The notes beneath the pieces are model-generated. The model did no database searches. It was not told where the DNA came from and saw only the letters and a program-made list of their open reading frames with translations. A stretch of 64,000 nucleotides of DNA from Pseudophaeomoniella oleicola. Lineage: Eukaryota; Ascomycota; Eurotiomycetes; Phaeomoniellales; Phaeomoniellaceae. The first letter of the stretch is position 1. The number at the start of each line of letters is the position of its first letter. A program made the translations under genes and the position numbers. The stretch is taken from NCBI GenBank assembly GCA_003868215.1, contig QWDQ01000009.1:310001-374000 (forward strand). The letters run 5' to 3'. Below, one piece after another: positions 22,096 through 33,127 of this stretch.

Positions 22096-24032
22096 ATGAA
22101 AAAGCCGGAGTTGCCTACCTGGCAACGTCCCCATTTCAATTTACACCACAAGCGGACCTCATATTCTGGTAGTGAGAACACTGAGAAAAATGACGGCTAC
22201 GACCACTCGCCCCTCCCAAGAATTACTTGGGCATCATTTAACATGGGTATCCTAGTATCGATGGGAGGTTTGATGTTTGTTTTCCCTATCTTGTTCTAAC
22301 TCATCTTCACTGACACTCCCCTAGATTTGGATATGACACAGGTCAGATTTCAGGTTTCTTGCAAATGCCAGATTTCCTACAGAGATTTGGCCAATATCGC
22401 GAGTCAACGGGTGAATACTATTTCGGTAACGTCCGCTCTGGGCTTATTGTCGGTTTGTTGTCCATCGGCACTCTGTTTGGCGCTCTTATCGCTGCACCTA
22501 TCGCCGATCGCATCGGTCGTCGACCCTCGATCTCTTTCTGGTGCATTATATTCTCTATTGGTCTCATTGTCCAGGTCGCGGCTGAACATCACTGGTATCA
22601 AGTCAGTAACTGCATGCCTTGAATCATATATCTCACGGGTCTGACTAACATGATCTAGATAATGATGGGTCGTTGGGTCTCAGGTCTTGGTGTGGGCGCC
22701 CTTAGTCTACTTGTTCCCATGTACCAATCCGAGACGGGTCCTCGTCACATCCGTGGTGCTCTGATTAGCACTTATCAACTTCTAATTACTCTCGGAATCT
22801 TCCTCTCCGCATGCATCAATTTTGGATGCTATAAACACCAAGTCGACAGTTCGGCTTCATGGCGTATCGCCATTGGCCTTGGCTTTCTCTGGGCCATCAT
22901 CCTCGGTGGAGGTATCTTGTTCTTCCCAGAAACACCTCGATATGTTTACAGGAGAGGCGACAAGGAGGGTGCCAAGAGGACAATGATGAAGGTCTATGGA
23001 GCCAAGTCGGAAAACCACTACAGCATTCAGCAGGAATTGGTCGAAATCCAAGCCAAACTTGAGGCGGAAAAGACAAAAGGGACTCCGCTCCAAGAGCTGT
23101 ACAACATGGTGCGGGCCCCAAAGATGGGATATCGTATCTTGCTTGGAATGGTCATTCAAATGTTCCAACAACTCACAGGCGCAAATTATTTCTTCTGTAA
23201 GTTTTCTCTTCATCGACCCCTGAGGTTCCATCTCCGGCTCCTTTCCGAGGTATCCACTAACGTTCCTTCCCGTTTAGATTACGGTACTACAATTTTCAGA
23301 GCAACCGGTATCAACGATCCCTTTGTCACTCAGATGATTCTTAATGGTATCAACTTTGGTACAACATTCTACGGTCTATACATCGTTGAACACTACGGTC
23401 GGCGCAAGTCCCTCATCGCCGGCTCAACCTGGATGTTCATCTGCTTCCTTATCTTCGCATCAGTCGGACACTTCAGCTTGAATCGTGACGATCCGCCCCT
23501 CACCCCAAAAAGTGGTATCGCCATGATCTGTTTCGCATCTTTCTTCATATTCGGCTTTGCTACAACGTGGGGACCCCAAATTTGGACAATCTGTGGCGAG
23601 CTCTATCCGACTCAATATAGAGCTCAAGCCATGGCTCTATCCACGGCTTCAAACTGGCTCTGGAACTTCCTCCTCGCTTTCTTCACGCCCTTCATCACGT
23701 CCGCGATCGACTTCCGATACGGCTACGTGTTCGCGGCCTGCAACGTCCTCGGCGGCCTGTTGGTCTACCTCTTCGTCGAAGAGGGCCAGGGCCGAACCCT
23801 GGAGGAAATCGACACGATGTACATCGAGGGCGTCACGCCGTGGAAGAGCAGCAGCTGGGTCCCACCACCGCCGGAAGAGATCGCCAGGATCAGAGTACAG
23901 AAGGGAGGCGTCAGTGCGGCTGAAGCCGGTGTTTTGAATCGCTCAGGAGATGATGATGCTGCTGCTGCTGCTGTTCCTTCAACTGCTGCGGACGACGCAG
24001 ACCCCGAGAAGAGAGCAGAACACCAAGAATAG
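22096..24032 (+). CDS. Hexose transporter, MFS sugar-porter family
   Basis: Plasma-membrane proton- or facilitated sugar carrier with 12 membrane segments. Model: join(22096..22274,22325..22601,22659..23196,23278..24032), 582 aa. Seen: SMGGLIFGYDTGQISGF in TM1, RIGRRPS after TM2, PETPRYVYRRG ending the N half, QQLTGANYFFYYGTTIF in TM7, YGRRKSLI, and VEEGQGRTLEEIDTMY after TM12, all sugar-porter signatures. The last intron (23197-23277, 81 bases) has no stop in frame, so unspliced RNA would encode a 27-residue insertion in TM7; family alignment requires its removal. The tail is Ala/Asp-rich. It resembles yeast Hxt and S. pombe Ght-type glucose transporters; substrate is inferred. Confidence 0.93.
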
Positions 24033-24384
24033 GAGGTGGTCTAATATCCCTTTTTTATCTGTCTATTCCTCTCTCTCTCTCTCCCTCCCTCCCTCTCTTC
24101 CCCATTTACATACAACAATCCCACGTCTACAAAAAATATAGCGGTAGTCAGTTATCTCTTCAAAAAGAGTATTCCAAAAAGAACCCAAATACCCGATCTA
24201 ATTAAAAATTGTAACGAATATATATCTAAAGTTGGGGGGGGGGGGGGGGGGTTCTTTTTTTGGTGATTTCGAGATAATTGTGAATGTGTTGATGATGATG
24301 ATGATGATGATGATGATGTGATCACTGATGATGGAATTGCGAAGAGAAGAGAGAGAGAGAGAGGTATTCTACAGAAACTACAAT
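24033..24384. repeat. Convergent intergenic: CT-rich, poly-G, (GAT)n and (GA)n tracts
   Basis: CT-rich stretch at 24070-24100, 18 consecutive G at 24234-24251, GAT repeats at 24291-24318 and a GA run at about 24345-24363. Lies between the 3' ends of the hexose transporter and the peroxidase. The poly-G strand could form quadruplexes. Confidence 0.8.
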
Positions 24385-25463
24385 TCACAGCTTCGCCCTC
24401 TCCCTAAACTTCCGATTCTCCTTTTCCAACGGCTCCGCTTCTTTCCCCCTCTGCCAATCCCCCTGTACTTTCCCCGGCGCGCCCAACTCATCCTTCTTCT
24501 TCGGCGCGCTTTTATACCCTCCTCCTCCCCTTTCATTATCCGAGTTCGTGATGCGTCCGTGGTCGTCGCGCTCGATGCCGAGTTCGATGAGTTTCGCGAA
24601 CGCGTTGGAAAAGTCGTGGAAGAAGACGGCTTTGTCTTGGGCGTAGAGGTGGACGTATTGGCGGAATTGGGCGTCGTGCAGGAGGGACATGTCGGCGGGG
24701 AGCATCATGAGTTCTTCTTCGGTGATGGGGTCGACGGCGCTGAATTGGCGGATCCCTGAGGGGAGGGTTTTGGGGGCCCAGTCTTCGTTGGCGAGGAGTT
24801 TGTAGTATTGGTTCGAGAAGCGGGTCGGGTTGTTGACCCATTTGCCTTCGAAGCCCGAATTTACGGTGTGGCATCGGCCGAGGTTGTGGGCGCCGCAGAG
24901 GGCGACGATTTCGCGGTCGTTGAAGCCCATGCGGTAGAAGACTTGGCGGACATGATCGGCTCCTTGGGCACCATCTGGTAAACGTCCACGTGGGGGTAGC
25001 TTGCTGTCGTCAACATAATCCGTCCGTCCTGGGAGCCAGGGTATCTTGGGGCCACCCATTGCCTCGATAGCCGTTACACCAGCAAGAGTCCAGAGGTCGG
25101 AGTACGTTATCCAGGGATGTTGGCCCTTGATCGGTTCGAGAAAAAGACGGGCATGTTGAAGACCGGCGTTCGAAGGATCGCCACCCTCGGCTTCGTAGCG
25201 CATCCCAGCACCGTTGCTACCGCCTGTGTCTGTTTCGGCATCATATGTTCCAGCAGAGTGCCTGTGAATGAGCGCAAGCATCAGTAACGTCGTCTGTCAG
25301 GAAGGGGATATGTGCTGGAGGCTCACCAGGCAAGTCTGACAATGACTGGGCCGGCGCTACCATCATCGTACTCGGGTTGGTGCAGTAAATCCATGATCGA
25401 TTTCCGAACCGCCTCAAAATCGCCTGGCTTTGAAGCGGACGGGGACTGTTGTGTGATAGCCAT
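24385..25463 (-). CDS. Cytochrome c peroxidase, non-mitochondrial type (class I haem peroxidase)
   Basis: Reduces H2O2 using a haem cofactor. Model: complement(join(24385..25261,25327..25463)), 337 aa. The 65-base intron splits the distal Trp codon. Seen: distal haem pocket VRLAWHSAGTYD (Arg, Trp, His), the [11 protein letters not shown] helix, proximal His motif [12 protein letters not shown], the FSNQYYKLL block that places the proximal Trp region, and [17 protein letters not shown] with the buried Asp. There is no N-terminal mitochondrial presequence ([16 protein letters not shown]), which separates it from the mitochondrial Ccp1 class and fits the shorter fungal CCP2 group. The C-terminal 45 residues are Lys/Glu-rich and unlike the core. 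Its 3' half is visibly more GC-rich than the 5' half. A peroxiredoxin gene follows on the same strand. Confidence 0.92.
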
Positions 25464-26130
25464 CTTGTTGCGCCCTCTTGTACTGGAGTGTCCTCGCGTG
25501 CTGTGCTAGCAGGGATCTTGAGAGCATGTGACTGCGTGGTTGCAATGCAGACAAACGCTCGCCTCCGAAATCTCTCTATCTCTATTCTAGGTCTAGGTCT
25601 AGAGGAACCAAAAGGAAAAGAAGCGCAGCAAAAACAAGTATCTAGAAATAGCGCAAGAAGACAGCACAAAAGGAAATCATGTGTTGAGAATGTGCCATGT
25701 AACAAGAAGAAAGTGGTGACCTCGGACGGCGGCGATAACGAGGGTTGATGTGCCCATAATATTTTGTCATAGTCAATTATTACTAAGTTACCTCGGTAAG
25801 TACCCCGGATGTGGATTCTGGGGATCATGGACGATGGTCGCCCAATTGAGAATATCGCATTTCGAAGCACTGAGATATATTGGCGACAGGAAGATCACAG
25901 GTATGAATAGACAAGGCTCTATCTATCTCACATAAATATAAAAAAGGGAAGGCATATATATATATACAGTTTGATGCGAGACATCAAGACCCCTGTACCT
26001 TGCAGCAACGCTTTTCTGGTTCTAGCGATAGCATCCTCCTTGACATACACAACCCCTCACCAGGGGACCAACCGTAGCAAAGCATTGCCAGGCTTCACCT
26101 TAGGTAGCACAGCAGAGGCACCGGTCTGGT
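25464..26130. other. Intergenic between peroxidase promoter and peroxiredoxin 3' end
   Basis: Holds the upstream region of the cytochrome c peroxidase and the 3' UTR of the peroxiredoxin gene. Includes short TA repeats near 25955-25970. No further gene is seen. Confidence 0.5.
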
Positions 26131-26978
26131 TTACTTGCTGACAGTGGTGTATCTCAAATATGGTCGAACTTCTCTCACTTCCCCAAACTTCTTCTTCGCA
26201 TCCTCGGTGCTCACGCTTGGTGGCACAATAACATCATCACCCATTTGCCAATCAATTGGGGTAGTCACACCCTTCTTGTCACCAGTCTGTAAGCTGTCAA
26301 TTACCCGGAGCACCTCGCTGGTATTACGGCCCGTGCTCGCCGGATACATCATTGTCAATCGGATCTTCTTTTGAGGGTCGATGACGAAGACAGATCGGAT
26401 TGTGAAAGCAATGCCTTTTTGGTCGATGTTCGTCAAATCTTGCTGGTCGACCATGTCGTAGAGAAAGGCGACTTTGCGATCCGCGTCGGCAATGATGGGG
26501 AATTTGAGATTGGTCTTGGAGATATCGTTGATGTCTTTGATCCAGGCTTCGTGCGAGGAGAGATCATTGGCGCTCTGAGCATGTATGTTAGCTACAACTG
26601 TTCTAAATCGTCGTTGAGAATGACACTCACCAAACCAATCATCTTGACATTCCTCTTGTCGAATTCACCCTTTAGTTTGGCGAAAGCGCCCAACTCTGTA
26701 GTGCACACCGGAGTGAAATCTGCGGGGTGGGAGAAGAGGATAGCCCAGCTGTCCCCGACAAAGTCGTGGAAGTCGATATCGCCATGAGTCGTCTTCGCCT
26801 TGAAGTTAGGCGCCACCGAGCCCAGACGGAGCCGTGGCTGTTCTTCCAGAAATGCCGGGGTATTCGCAAATTGCCGGCGGAGGGGCGCGTTAAAGCACTG
26901 GATGCGCTGAGCTGGGCGGACCGAGCTGAAAGCGCGGAATAGAGGTTGAGATGAACGAAGAGCAAGTTTAGATGCCAT
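26131..26978 (-). CDS. prx1: Mitochondrial 1-Cys peroxiredoxin (Prx1/Prdx6 type)
   Basis: Thiol peroxidase that reduces H2O2 and alkyl peroxides. Model: complement(join(26131..26574,26631..26978)), 263 aa, 56-base intron. The N-terminal 40 residues ([20 protein letters not shown]) are basic and Ser-rich, a mitochondrial presequence. The peroxidatic Cys is in [14 protein letters not shown]. The C-terminal domain has [21 protein letters not shown] and the [11 protein letters not shown] segment typical of Prdx6-type enzymes. There is no resolving Cys in the usual 2-Cys position. Intact. Adjacent to the peroxidase, in the same orientation. Confidence 0.95.
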
Positions 26979-27442
26979 GGTGACTATTTGATTTCTTAAT
27001 GTGAAAACGAAAGAAGGAGGAATTCACAGATCGCTGGAGTGCAAGACTAAGAATCTCGAAGAATTCCAAAATTGCATCATCTCTTTCCGAGCTTGTTCCG
27101 CCGCTTATCTTATCGCCGACGCAGTACAACATTGAATCAAATACCTCACCTCACTCAGATGGAAAACGATATGTACATACCTATAGATAGGCATACCTTC
27201 ACAAGGTGTCCACATGTCGTAAGGTCGGTCCTTGTTTCGGAACGTTACAGAAATATCTTTGATAGTTGCTATAGGGCTATGCAACAACGAGATTTGTTCA
27301 TGACGCAGCTGAAATAAAATAACCCCGTTCAGCATGGATTATACTCCCACCATTCTGGCGTGATTCTGAGTAACGAAGGAGCTTTATATTATTACCGCAA
27401 GAAATATGCGGATAAGCTCTTGACTGTACAAATATTCGCTAC
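26979..27442. other. Intergenic, peroxiredoxin promoter
   Basis: Both neighbours read on the minus strand; holds the peroxiredoxin promoter and the 3' UTR of the next gene. No other gene or repeat is recognised. Confidence 0.45.
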
Positions 27443-29908
27443 CTAATGTCGGTTTCGACTGGCCCAGATCCATCCAATCTCTGCAATCATCCCGCACAAG
27501 AAAATCATGATCCCAATCAGAATTCCCGTGCCGACTCTATGGCCAGCATCGTCTTTCCAACCGTAGCTATCTGATTGTGAGCTGTCGAGGGAAGGACCAT
27601 TGACGGGCGGCAGAGGACCATTGTCATTCCAATGACGGACAGTACCACTGGACGAGGATGATTCGACGGTGGGAAGAGACATTGGTGGCGAAATGCTAGT
27701 CATATGGTTCTGGGGACCTGCACCAGGTTTGCCGAGAATGATCCATAACACAGTTGCGAGCACTGAGAGCAGGAATATTAGGGCGAAAAGAGCCGCTATA
27801 CGAGACGTGCTGTATCCGAAGTGAAATTCTACTGTCAGAAAGTGAGCTGCTTGAGACTCGGCCGCCGGCTGTTGTGACTCTGGCTGAGTAGTCGACCGCT
27901 TTATAGCCGTGGCTGATGCTGAATGAACCGAGGCTGGAGTGTCGTCACCATCTCCAGATCCACCCCGGGACGGCTCTAACGAAAAAGTAGAAGACTGTCC
28001 GTCATGAGCATGGGCAGGATGCGGATTTCGAGGAAGCGAGGCTGTGGTAGGAACTTCTGTTGAGCTCCGACGGTGTTGCATTTGGTGAGCTCGCACTAGC
28101 TCTAAATAAACCTTCCTTCGTCTCCCAAGGGATGGATTGCGCAGGCTGTTCAAAATGCAACTTTCCTCGGACGATGAATCAGATAGTAGGTGGTTATGTA
28201 GGGTGATATACGCAAGGCGGCGAGCAGACAACCGTGAACAATAGACGCCAATGAGGCGTTCGTAAGCTTGCCATATATTCTTGAACAATTGCTCATCGTC
28301 GAATGTAGCTCGGTCGTCTACTACGATCGACATTGTGGTTGATCTCTGCGGGCGACCTGCAATAATTAGATTTAACAATAGATTTTCTGACATCGAGTTC
28401 CCAGTGCGAGTGGGACCGTCTTCCTTGACCTTGCTCGAGGTTCTCAAGGGCGGGTCAGCATCTACTGGGAGAGGATTTGTCCCAGATCTGTGATATCCGT
28501 TGGCGGTAGTAGGTTGTATATTCAATCCCTGGTTTCTAACAAGGCTGCCGGCTCGAGTCGGGTATGGCGTGCTGACAATGTGCTCCCTAACCAACACCCT
28601 TGATGGCCCGTGCTGACCTATGCCAAGCTGCGCGACTCGACGAAGTCCATCTGCATGCGTGAGACCGATGGTCTTTATATCGGCGGGTCGAATGGTCACT
28701 CTGCGATTTAGTTTCTTATTCTGCGTTGAAGAAAATCCCCGTGGATTGGCCGACTCGGAAGCCTTGGGGGCAGTTTGAAGCCTGAGAGGCAATGGTGGTG
28801 CAGATAATGCACGGTGAAGACCACTAGTTCCACCCGACATAGCGATATCGCCGGGAGGATTAGATCTCAAGCCATCGACAAGGGCTGAGACGTGCGAGAG
28901 GCCACGGATGGTACCCAGGCCGCCCATTGGCGAAGGAAGAGTCTCGAGTACCCCGATTATGAGTGGAGTGGACGGTGCTTCGATGACCGATGATGGTGTA
29001 AATGAGAGCTGTGGACTAGGTGGTGGATGCTCCTGGAGATTAGATCTTCCCAGGCCTCTGACCTCTGTGATAAGTGAGCTTGGTGGAATTTCTCCTGACG
29101 ACTCTGCAGCAACAAAAGGCTGTCCAAGCATTGGGGTTGGAGGTAAAGCAGCTGTTGATGCTCCAGCTGGTTCGTTTTTCTTACTTTCGCCAGCTACGTG
29201 CTTGTAGCTCACATGATCGAGAGATGAAACATGTGGAACCGTAAAGGGATCGTCGTTTACCTCAGTAAAGGGCGTCAGATCTCCGACCTCTTTAAGATTA
29301 TGTTCAATACCCAAGAGTTTTGCTGCCTTTTGCCTAGACGGTCCAACGTCTTTATGGAGTGATGCAGCCGCCGATCCACTGGGCAATATCTCGTCTACGT
29401 CCGAGTATGAGGCTCTTGTCTCAACGAGCTTTGGCCTCATTGATGTCCTGGGTTCGGCTCGAGCAACCTTTGGAGATGAGAATTCCTCACCCTCATCATC
29501 TGTGGTGACAGCATCGAAAAAGGATTTATCTCCTAGATCGTCGGGTATCTTCTGCTGTGGCTTTCGCTCTCTGACAGGCGTTGCAGCTAACTCCTGCATT
29601 GCACTATTAATGCTCTTAGCTGTTGGCATTAGAGTTCCTGTTTGTCTGATAGGGCTTCGAGGCGGTGGTGTGCCCATGGCGAGAGGGTTGTTCCCTCTTT
29701 CTCTTCCTCTTTCGCGTCCTCCTGTTGTCGAAACGTTTTCTGGATGTTGTGATACGTGGTCGGAGAATGAAGCTCGAAGGCTTCGCGCCGGACTTTGCGG
29801 TCTCTGCTTGGTCTCTGGGGATCGCTTCGTTGTCTCCCTTAAAACCAACGAATCTCTATTGGGCGGCAGCTTTGCACGACTCGTCGAAACCTGCTGTTCT
29901 GCGGCCAT
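27443..29908 (-). CDS. Large disordered protein with two C-terminal membrane segments, function unknown
   Basis: Single-exon gene of 821 aa; ATG at 29908. Residues 1-700 are polar, rich in Ser, Pro, Arg and Thr, with no domain I can name. They contain SP/TP motifs suited to proline-directed kinases. A more ordered stretch around residues 525-620 (DDEQLFKNIWQAYERLIGVY...RKVYLELVRAHQMQ) is helical. Two hydrophobic segments follow: about 704-726 (IAALFALIFLLSVLATVLWI) and 793-816 (GILIGIMIFLCGMIAEIGWI), with a 65-residue Ser/Pro-rich loop and a very short basic tail. The layout (long cytosolic part, C-terminal hairpin) suggests an ER or nuclear-envelope anchored protein; that is inference. Confidence 0.8.
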   Translation of the reverse strand: MAAEQQVSTSRAKLPPNRDSLVLRETTKRSPETKQRPQSPARSLRASFSDHVSQHPENVSTTGGRERGRERGNNPLAMGTPPPRSPIRQTGTLMPTAKSINSAMQELAATPVRERKPQQKIPDDLGDKSFFDAVTTDDEGEEFSSPKVARAEPRTSMRPKLVETRASYSDVDEILPSGSAAASLHKDVGPSRQKAAKLLGIEHNLKEVGDLTPFTEVNDDPFTVPHVSSLDHVSYKHVAGESKKNEPAGASTAALPPTPMLGQPFVAAESSGEIPPSSLITEVRGLGRSNLQEHPPPSPQLSFTPSSVIEAPSTPLIIGVLETLPSPMGGLGTIRGLSHVSALVDGLRSNPPGDIAMSGGTSGLHRALSAPPLPLRLQTAPKASESANPRGFSSTQNKKLNRRVTIRPADIKTIGLTHADGLRRVAQLGIGQHGPSRVLVREHIVSTPYPTRAGSLVRNQGLNIQPTTANGYHRSGTNPLPVDADPPLRTSSKVKEDGPTRTGNSMSENLLLNLIIAGRPQRSTTMSIVVDDRATFDDEQLFKNIWQAYERLIGVYCSRLSARRLAYITLHNHLLSDSSSEESCILNSLRNPSLGRRRKVYLELVRAHQMQHRRSSTEVPTTASLPRNPHPAHAHDGQSSTFSLEPSRGGSGDGDDTPASVHSASATAIKRSTTQPESQQPAAESQAAHFLTVEFHFGYSTSRIAALFALIFLLSVLATVLWIILGKPGAGPQNHMTSISPPMSLPTVESSSSSGTVRHWNDNGPLPPVNGPSLDSSQSDSYGWKDDAGHRVGTGILIGIMIFLCGMIAEIGWIWASRNRH

Positions 29909-30230
29909 CTTCTGTATTCGTTTCCCGCTTGAAGAAGGACGAAAAGCCTTCGTAACAGGAGGGAAGATGAAGATACTCTGAACCTACCGTCAACCCTACA
30001 ACTTGCCTCCGGTGCCATCACGTCCTTTGATATTTCCAAGTGCGTCCAGCGCAGGGGTTGCTATGATGATAAGAACAAAGGAAACAATCGATATTTCTCG
30101 ATGTAGAGAAAGCGTCGGTCGCCGTGCAGTCAAAGCTTCCTCGATCAATGATTTATTTGTTCCGTTTTCGCACGACCCAAATGGAATGCAAACATCGTTA
30201 TCGCACGGTCTTCGATTTATGGCATTCGAT
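29909..30230. other. Short intergenic, no element recognised
   Basis: Promoter of the two-TM protein and 3' UTR of the TFIIIC-like gene. Nothing else is seen. Confidence 0.45.
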
Positions 30231-32494
30231 TCAGCCGTAGAATTTCCCCCCACAGAAAGGACATACATCAAATATCTCAAAAATTTGACGCATGAGCGCG
30301 CGAGAAGGCTCTACATGTGGCTCAGGGGTGCCATTCACTGCAAAGGAACCATGGGAAAGATCATTCTCATGGTTGTTCACCTTTGCGAGATCCAGGAACT
30401 GCCGTTCACAAGAAGAGCAGTATTTCGAGATTCCCGGTTCTTGTATAGCCAACAAAGAAATGTTGCATCGACCTAAGATTCCGTCAGATGACTACGAGCA
30501 CTCGATCGGCCAGAGATACTTACTATATATATGCCCGCTCTCACATATGGTTTCTTCAGCCGATGTCGTATCTAGTAGACTGCGACAGATTTCACATGTC
30601 TCAATCATGTCGAGACACTTTCCTCCATCTGTAAACAGGCCCTCGGCGTCGAGCGTTTTAGGGAGATTATCCATGAGTCGTTGCGCAGGAAGGCCCAGAT
30701 GTTCTAAATGTGAAACATAGATCGAAGTGTCCTCTATGGTATAAAGGGCACGAACAATGATACAAAATTGGGTCCACAGGAGTATCTTGTCTGCTGGAAT
30801 CTGGAGACCGCAACTTAAAGCGAGATCAAGGAGCCGCTGAAAAATTCGCTTCCTAGTATCTACCACACTAGGAGATATTGTCGGCTCTGTCTTCACGTCT
30901 CCGTTTTCCATGTCCGAGAGCTTTTCGAATATGATGTGAGATAGCTCCGAGGCTGATGTTATATATTCGATGACATCAGTTGGATGAATACTGAAGCATA
31001 CAGCGACCTGAGCATTGTTAGATGCCAGACCTTGTATACGTACGCAAGCGGCATCTTCGAGGCCATATTTCAACGAGAAAGAAAGGACAGCGTCATGCAC
31101 CGCCTTTCTCCAAGCAGCTGGCGTGGAAGAAAGTATTGTTCCATTTTGATCAACGAAAAGCGATGAGCTTTTGCCTGACAAACCGCATACATGAAGTTGC
31201 GAGCATTGCGATACTGCAGGCTGCGGAGAGCAGTAGGACCAACTTGAAAGGTATGTTTCATCATAGCCATTTTGAACGTGAAAGGCGTACGAAGCTTCAT
31301 CTAGGACCAGTGGACTGACTGATTGAAGATCACCCGTTGCGGAAACTACAAGAATACTGGGAGTTTTAGAGTGAGTCGCGTATAATGTCAGGTTGTTTAA
31401 ACCGCTCTGGGAATGTCAGCTTCTTCCGAAACGTGATGGTAGACGATACTCACGATTGGTTGCCACGTCAGAGGGCCAGAGCATGATTCTTGTTCCCTCC
31501 TATGCTCACAATATACAAGCTTCACCTTAACGTTGTTATTCAGCGAATTGCCTTCCGTCATCACGGTATCAGTGGCAGCACATTCCACTCGAATGAACTC
31601 CAACCGAGGACCTCGGACCAGCGCAAGAAGGGATTTCTGTACGTGGGATTCCCTGTTTCCATCGCGTTGCCAGGGACTCCAAGCCATTTCGCTGATAATT
31701 CCACGGGAGGTTACGAACTGCGAGAAGAGGCTGCCTGGTTCCACCGCGTTTGATGGAAACATATGGATAGGAACCCCGAGATTCAGCGATTGAAGGATAT
31801 CTAATTTCCAGGGTTTTGTGCTACTCTCGTTATTCTCCGCGCGACTTACTCTCAGTACGAGCAAGTCATGGTCGTCTGTAGCCACAGAGAGATAGCAAAT
31901 TCCCCAGCGGTATAATCCATCAGTAGAGTGCACGCGCTGAAGTCCTGGATCTTCCTTGACTGAAGGACAAGGCGGGCTCCAGCAGAAGGACCTTATGCGC
32001 CGCTTCAATCGAAGCGTATCTGCGTCATCTTTTGGCTTATCAAAATATTGGTCGAGGGTCTGATTGATCACACAGACTCTCGTCCAATGACCAAGTTCGC
32101 CGCTCATCTCCCATAAAGATAACATAAGGTTCGAAGTGAGGACTGCAAGGAGACATCTTCGATGCTTCGCGACTCCCGCCGGCGACCAAGCAATGGAATT
32201 GACATTACTCATCGACTGCTCCTGGCCGATAGAATAGAATGAAGTTGGGGCGTTTCGCACCAGGGGCCATTCATTCACAGTGAAGACATTGGTTTTGATC
32301 CGAGAGATGTGCCAATCTGGAGATTCAATTGCAGGGCTACTGACTGTATCTTTCCGCGATTTCGGATTCCTCGGTGTGAAAATGTGGACAATTTCCCCTG
32401 TTGCCAACGCCAGATCACCGTCTTCTGACCAGGCCAAGGAGTTGATCCCGGAGGGAGAACCCTGGACCTGGAGATTCGTAAGGTTCGCAGGCAT
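30231..32494 (-). CDS. TFIIIC 90-kDa-type subunit (WD40 plus TFIIIC zinc finger)
   Basis: Subunit of the RNA polymerase III factor TFIIIC, which binds A and B boxes of tRNA genes (TFIIIC90 in human, Sfc9 in S. pombe, tau60 in budding yeast). Model: complement(join(30231..30472,30524..31406,31454..32494)), 721 aa; introns of 51 and 47 bases, both GT..AG and in phase. The N-terminal half is the TFIIIC-delta WD40-like propeller: INSLAWSEDGDLALATGEIVHIFTP, then VNSIAWSPAG with RCLLAVLTSNL. The C-terminal zinc-binding region has CEICRSLLD, CESGHIYSRC, KYCSSCERQF and VCPFCGGKFYG. The open frames look like three separate proteins until spliced; joining restores the known domain order. Confidence 0.9.
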
Positions 32495-33127
32495 GAGACC
32501 TTGAAATGTATTGTAGTGTTCGGGAGAATGTTGACGATAAGAGTATGCCGGAGACGCTCAAATACCGCACTTGTAGAACTATGGCGTCGAAAGGGAAAGA
32601 AGAGACAAAAAGAACTATGAACCAATCAACAGCTGTCACAGCTATGATAGAAAGAAATGCTGCTCAAAATGCACGATATGAGATTCAAATGAATGAATAG
32701 TGCATTGCCTGTACATGGAGATTGTATCTCCCTTTCTCTTGTATCTAGCGGATCATAGTGGTGTATGCCAACGCGTCATGATCCTGATGTGGCTCGTGGC
32801 TATAGACAGTGTGTCTGAATGCTTGGGATGCTGTACGTAGACCAGTGAGAGAGAGGGGTGGGGGGTGAAGCTGGGAACAGCTTCAACGCAGAGCTTCAGG
32901 TCCGACTTAGGTTTATTGTTATTTATTAATTTACTGCAAAGAGTGAGCGAGGACTTTGAATGATCGAGCCATTCTCTGGTTGTAGCCCGGCGGGACGTGT
33001 TATCGATAAGCTTAATAGCGAAAAGTCGGCTGTTGTAGCAAAAAAAGTTTTGCAACACAATTTGTGATATTCCATCAGCTGTAAGGAACGCCATCTTCAG
33101 GAAAATTTCGCGCATCCCCAAGGCATC
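32495..33127. promoter_or_regulatory. Divergent promoter between TFIIIC subunit and Lcp5-like gene
   Basis: Two genes for stable-RNA production, one for Pol III transcription and one for rRNA processing, diverge from this 633-base region. Co-regulation is possible but no specific operator was identified. Confidence 0.4.

Noticed and set aside
22859-23231. Antisense open frames across the hexose transporter
   Set aside because: They are codon shadows of the real exon with no protein features.
30231-32494. Three separate small genes on the minus strand
   Set aside because: Joining the frames at canonical sites gives one TFIIIC subunit with WD40 then zinc-finger order; the middle frame's ATG lies within the sequence and is not a start.
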